Assembly (NCBI GenBank): GCA_018241455.1 | Contig: JAFEDW010000092.1 | Span: 1 to 7,877, forward strand | Origin: Pseudomonadota bacterium | Lineage (GTDB): Bacteria > Pseudomonadota > Gammaproteobacteria > Steroidobacterales > Steroidobacteraceae | Direction: 5' to 3' | Length of the DNA stretch: 7,877 nucleotides | In this document: positions 5,154 through 7,877 of the stretch, piece after piece | Position numbering within the stretch: the stretch's first letter is position 1 | Layout of the letters: every line of letters begins with the position of its first letter | Translations under genes and position numbers: made by a program | Notes under the pieces: model-generated | What the model saw: the letters and a program-made list of their open reading frames with translations, nothing else | What the model was told of the DNA's origin: nothing | Database searches by the model: none

Positions 5154-5987
5154 ATGCATCCATTGCTGAATATCGCCGTGCGCGCCGCGCGGCGTGCCGG
5201 GGAAGTGATCGCGCGCAGCATCCCCAAGCTCGAGAGCATCGAGATCCACGCCAAGGACCGCCATGACTACGTCACCGAGGTCGACCGCGCCGCCGAGCAG
5301 GAGATCATCGGCATCATCCGCCAGCACTACCCGGCGCATTCGATCCTCGCCGAAGAGAGCGGCGCCAGTGGCGACAACGAAACGCGCTGGCTCATCGACC
5401 CGCTCGACGGCACCACCAATTTCCTGCACGGTTTTCCGGTGTACGCGGTGTCGATCGCCTGCGAGGTGCGCGGCCGCCTCGAGGTGGCGACCGTTTACGA
5501 CGTCCTGCGCCAGGAGCTGTTCACCGCCACACGCGGTGTCGGCGCGCAGCTCGACGGCCGCCGCATCCGCGTCAGCAAGCGCCGTGGGCTCGACGGCGCG
5601 CTGCTGGCCACTGGTTTTCCGTTCCGCGCCAACGCCGACCTCGATACCTACCTCGAGATGTTGCGCGTCGTCATGCCGCAGGTCGCGGGCGTGCGCCGGC
5701 CAGGCTCGGCGGCACTCGATCTCGCCTACGTGGCCGCCGGTCGCGTCGATGGGTTCTGGGAGCTCGGCCTCAAGCCCTGGGATACCGCGGCCGGCGCGCT
5801 GCTGATCACCGAGGCCGGCGGCCTGATCAGCCGCATCAATGGCGAGCCCTATGAGCATGGCGGCGATGTGTGCGCCGGCACGCCGCGCATCCACGCCGCG
5901 CTGCTGGCCGCATTCGCCCCGCTCGTCACCGCGGCGGCGGACGGTGTACAGTCTGCCGCGGCCGCCGGGGCACGAACGCTCAAGTAG
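5154..5987 (+). CDS. suhB: Inositol-1-monophosphatase / Nus factor SuhB
   Basis: A 277-residue Mg-dependent phosphatase of the inositol monophosphatase family; in E. coli SuhB also binds NusA/RNA polymerase and supports rRNA antitermination. Metal-binding residues are intact: Glu67 in LAEESG, Asp82, Leu84 and Asp85 in WLIDPLDGTTNF, and Asp210 in GLKPWDTAAG; the GSAALDLAYVAAGRVDGF segment is also typical. The ATG at 5154 gives MHPLLNIAVRAARRAG, which matches the E. coli N-terminus, so it is preferred over the in-frame TTG at 5148 that would add two residues. No ribosome-binding site precedes it. The last 25 or so residues are an Ala-rich tail beyond the conserved fold. It is divergent from trmJ, as in E. 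coli, and followed after 9 nt by a permease with which it is probably co-transcribed. Confidence 0.96.
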   Translation: MHPLLNIAVRAARRAGEVIARSIPKLESIEIHAKDRHDYVTEVDRAAEQEIIGIIRQHYPAHSILAEESGASGDNETRWLIDPLDGTTNFLHGFPVYAVSIACEVRGRLEVATVYDVLRQELFTATRGVGAQLDGRRIRVSKRRGLDGALLATGFPFRANADLDTYLEMLRVVMPQVAGVRRPGSAALDLAYVAAGRVDGFWELGLKPWDTAAGALLITEAGGLISRINGEPYEHGGDVCAGTPRIHAALLAAFAPLVTAAADGVQSAAAAGARTLK

Positions 5988-5996
5988 GGAGAACGC

Positions 5997-7406
5997 ATGA
6001 GTCTGTTCCGCACCAAACCGACCGATGTCAACGCCAATACCGGACTGAAGCGCTGCCTGGGTGCCTTCGACCTGACGATGCTCGGCATCGGCTGCATCAT
6101 CGGCACCGGCATCTTCGTGCTGACCGGTGTCGTCGCCGCGCAGCACGCCGGGCCGGCCATCGTGCTGTCGTTCATCCTGTCGGGTATCGCCTGCGCGTTC
6201 GCGGCGCTGTGCTACGCAGAACTCGCCGGCGCGATCGGCGGCGCCGGCAGCGCCTACGGCTACGCCTACTCCGGCATCGGCGAACTGATCGCCTGGATAA
6301 TCGGCTGGGACCTGATCCTCGAGTACGCGGTGGCGACCTCGACCGTGGCCATCGGTTGGTCCGGCTACTTCGGCAAGATCATGGAACTGGTCGGCGTGCA
6401 CCTGCCGCATGCCTTGACCAATGCGCCGCTCGACGGCGGCATCGCCAACGTGCCGGCGATGGTCATCGTGCTGTTGCTGTCGGTGCTGCTGTCGATCGGC
6501 GTCCATGAATCGGCGCGCTTCAACACGGCGATGGTGTTCGTCAAGCTCGCGGCGGTGCTGATCTTCATCGCGGTCGCCGCCCCGCATGTCAATCCGGCCA
6601 ACTGGCATCCGTTCATTCCGCCGCACAGCGTGGATGCCGCCGGCCAGTCGCATTTCGGTTCGAGCGGCATCCTGTCCGGCGCCGCGCTGATCTTCTTCGC
6701 CTACATCGGCTTCGATGCGGTGTCGACCGCCGCCGAGGAGACCGTCAATCCGCAGCGCAACCTGCCGATCGGCATCATTGCATCGCTCCTGATCTGTACG
6801 GTTCTCTACATCGTCGTGTCCGGCATCCTGACCGGCGTCGTGCACTACGACCAGATAGACATCAAGGCGCCGATCGCCGATGCGCTCAGGCAGCTCGGCA
6901 TCGGCTGGGCCGAGGCGCTGATCTCGATCGGCGCACTGGCCGGCATCACGACCGTCATGCTGGTGCTGTATTTCGGCCTGACCCGCGTGGTGCTGGCGAT
7001 GTCGCGCGACGGGCTGCTGCCCACGTTGATGGCCACGGTCAATCCGAAGACGCAGACCCCGGTGCGCCTGATCATCGGCTCGGGTATTGCCATCGCGCTG
7101 ATCGCGGGTCTGTCGCCGATCGGCAAGGTGGCGCAGCTGGTCAACCTCGGCACGCTGTCGGCGTTCTTCCTGGTGTGCGCCAGCGTCATCGTGCTCCGCC
7201 GAACCCGCCCGGACCTCAAGCGTCCGTTCCGTACGCCGTGGGTGCCGGTGGTGCCGCTGCTCGGCATGGGCTTCTGCGCATTCCTGATGGCCGGTCTCCC
7301 GGCGATCACATGGAAGGCCTTCTTCCTCTGGTCCGGCGTGGGGCTGGCAATCTATTTCTTTTACTCGTACGGCAACAGCGACCTGGCCAAGCCCAAACGA
7401 ATTTGA
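5997..7406 (+). CDS. APC-superfamily amino-acid permease (CAT family)
   Basis: A 469-residue inner-membrane amino-acid transporter with about 12 hydrophobic segments. The unwound TM1 substrate motif is GTG at residues 36-38 in LGIGCIIGTGIFVLTG, preceded by the family opener LGAFDLTML. The TM2/TM3 region has CYAELAG and GSAYGYAYSGIGELIAW, and TM6 has GFDAVSTAAEE (about 238-248). These are hallmarks of the cationic amino acid transporter branch (Bacillus YfnA and GkApcT type). Despite the family name many bacterial members carry neutral amino acids, so substrate cannot be assigned. The ATG is supported by AGGGAGA overlapping the suhB stop, about 6 nt upstream; the spacing suggests one transcript with suhB. 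Length is complete, with a short C-terminal cytoplasmic tail ending in KPKRI. It is not a usual neighbour of suhB in E. coli or Pseudomonas. Confidence 0.92.
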   Translation: MSLFRTKPTDVNANTGLKRCLGAFDLTMLGIGCIIGTGIFVLTGVVAAQHAGPAIVLSFILSGIACAFAALCYAELAGAIGGAGSAYGYAYSGIGELIAWIIGWDLILEYAVATSTVAIGWSGYFGKIMELVGVHLPHALTNAPLDGGIANVPAMVIVLLLSVLLSIGVHESARFNTAMVFVKLAAVLIFIAVAAPHVNPANWHPFIPPHSVDAAGQSHFGSSGILSGAALIFFAYIGFDAVSTAAEETVNPQRNLPIGIIASLLICTVLYIVVSGILTGVVHYDQIDIKAPIADALRQLGIGWAEALISIGALAGITTVMLVLYFGLTRVVLAMSRDGLLPTLMATVNPKTQTPVRLIIGSGIAIALIAGLSPIGKVAQLVNLGTLSAFFLVCASVIVLRRTRPDLKRPFRTPWVPVVPLLGMGFCAFLMAGLPAITWKAFFLWSGVGLAIYFFYSYGNSDLAKPKRI

Positions 7407-7448
7407 ACCCGCAGGGGCAGCGCGCGGTCCAACAGGCATCAGGCCACG

Positions 7449-7469
7449 GGTTCGGACCATCCGCGAACC
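7449..7469 (+). other. Small hairpin between the permease and the exported-protein gene
   Basis: GGTTCG (7449-7454) and CGAACC (7464-7469) can pair around a 9-nt loop, extendable by a G-U pair (7448/7470). A second, longer-range pairing, CCGCAGG (7409-7415) with CCTGCGG (7468-7474), competes for the same bases. No U-run follows, so a standard intrinsic terminator is not supported. The hairpin ends 9 nt before the AGGAG ribosome-binding site of the next gene and could affect its translation or mark the permease mRNA end. Confidence 0.3.
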
Positions 7470-7489
7470 TGCGGCCCCAGGAGTTGGCC

Positions 7490-7877
7490 ATGCACATCAC
7501 GCGACTTCGACATCCGCTCGCCGGCAGCAGGCTGTTGGCCGCCGCGCTGGCAGCATCGTTGGCGGTGAACCTGACGGCCGTGCCATTTTCCGCGGCGGCC
7601 GATCAACCGGCGCATCCGCCCGAGGCCAGCATCCCGTTCGCCGCGCATGACGGCATCGACAACTGGGAAGCCGACGGCAACAAAGGCCTGTGGATCAAGG
7701 CGCGCGGCAACCACTGGTATTACGCGCGCTTCTTTGCGCCCTGCAACGGGCTGCAGTTCCACGAAGGACTGCGATTCAAGTTCGGACCGAGCGGCGAGCT
7801 CGACCGCTTCGGCGAGGTCTATACGCGCGACACCGGACGCTGTGCATTCACGAGCCTCGTGGCCAGCGATGGACCAC
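7490..7877 (+). CDS. Exported DUF6491-like protein, 3' end beyond window
   Basis: The visible 129 codons begin with ATG at 7490, preceded by a good AGGAG site (7479-7483) with 6-nt spacing. The N-terminus has basic residues (Arg5, Arg7, Arg14), a hydrophobic stretch (about 15-31) and a likely signal peptidase I site after SAAA (residue 37), so the product is probably periplasmic or secreted. The mature part, IPFA...GIDNWEADGNKGLWIK, HWYYARFFAPCNGLQF, LDRFGEVY and RCAFTSLVASDGP, resembles as I recall it the DUF6491 family of small exported proteins of Xanthomonadales and other proteobacteria, which has no known function. Cys85 and Cys118 are placed to form a disulfide. The frame is open to the window end, and the family is short, so few residues are likely missing. 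Whether it shares a transcript with the permease 83 nt upstream is unclear. Confidence 0.75.
   Translation, partial: MHITRLRHPLAGSRLLAAALAASLAVNLTAVPFSAAADQPAHPPEASIPFAAHDGIDNWEADGNKGLWIKARGNHWYYARFFAPCNGLQFHEGLRFKFGPSGELDRFGEVYTRDTGRCAFTSLVASDGP

Noticed and set aside
5139..7460. A 773-codon open frame on the minus strand across suhB and the permease
   Set aside because: It is antisense to two clearly recognised genes; its translation is rich in Arg, His, Gln and Asp with no domain, which is the usual shadow in high-GC DNA.

Overview
The window comes from a high-GC gammaproteobacterial chromosome. It is packed with housekeeping genes, and no mobile element, CRISPR array or RNA gene is seen. 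The block suhB / trmJ - (isc genes) - ndk - rlmN - pilF - rodZ follows, from memory, the order around suhB-trmJ-cysE-iscR-iscSUA-hscBA-fdx-iscX-ndk-rlmN-pilF-rodZ in Pseudomonas aeruginosa. The strong GC bias and the last gene (a DUF6491-like exported protein) point to a Xanthomonadales/Nevskiales/Steroidobacter-like lineage, but the exact taxon cannot be read from the sequence.

Minus strand, read right to left from about 5131 to 1: trmJ (tRNA Cm32/Um32 methyltransferase), a cysteine desulfurase of the IscS type with an extra C-terminal domain, iscA, ndk, rlmN, pilF/pilW, and the first 22 codons of rodZ, which run off the left edge inside a (CG)9 tract. Genes overlap by 4 nt (trmJ/iscS, rlmN/pilF) or are separated by a few bases (iscS/iscA 15 nt, ndk/rlmN 24 nt, pilF/rodZ 3 nt). 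The one sizeable gap, iscA-ndk at 2377-2492, probably holds a promoter for the ndk-rlmN-pilF-rodZ unit.

Plus strand from 5154: suhB (inositol-phosphatase family), a CAT-type APC amino-acid permease 9 nt later, and after an 83-nt gap a truncated gene for a small exported protein. trmJ and suhB are divergent and only 22 bp apart.

The main result is the remnant iron-sulfur locus. Where relatives keep cysE-iscR-iscS-iscU-iscA-hscB-hscA-fdx-iscX, this genome keeps only iscS and iscA. The IscS protein carries at its C-terminus a shortened, cysteine-poor copy of an IscU-like scaffold domain. It retains the Cys63-type cysteine (YGC), lacks the N-terminal segment with the Cys37-type ligand, and has Arg at the Cys106-type position. 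This looks like a collapsed ISC operon in which IscU was fused to its own sulfur donor and then lost scaffold chemistry. The desulfurase and IscA active residues are all intact, so the remnant is probably still working, for example in tRNA thiolation or as an accessory to a SUF system elsewhere.
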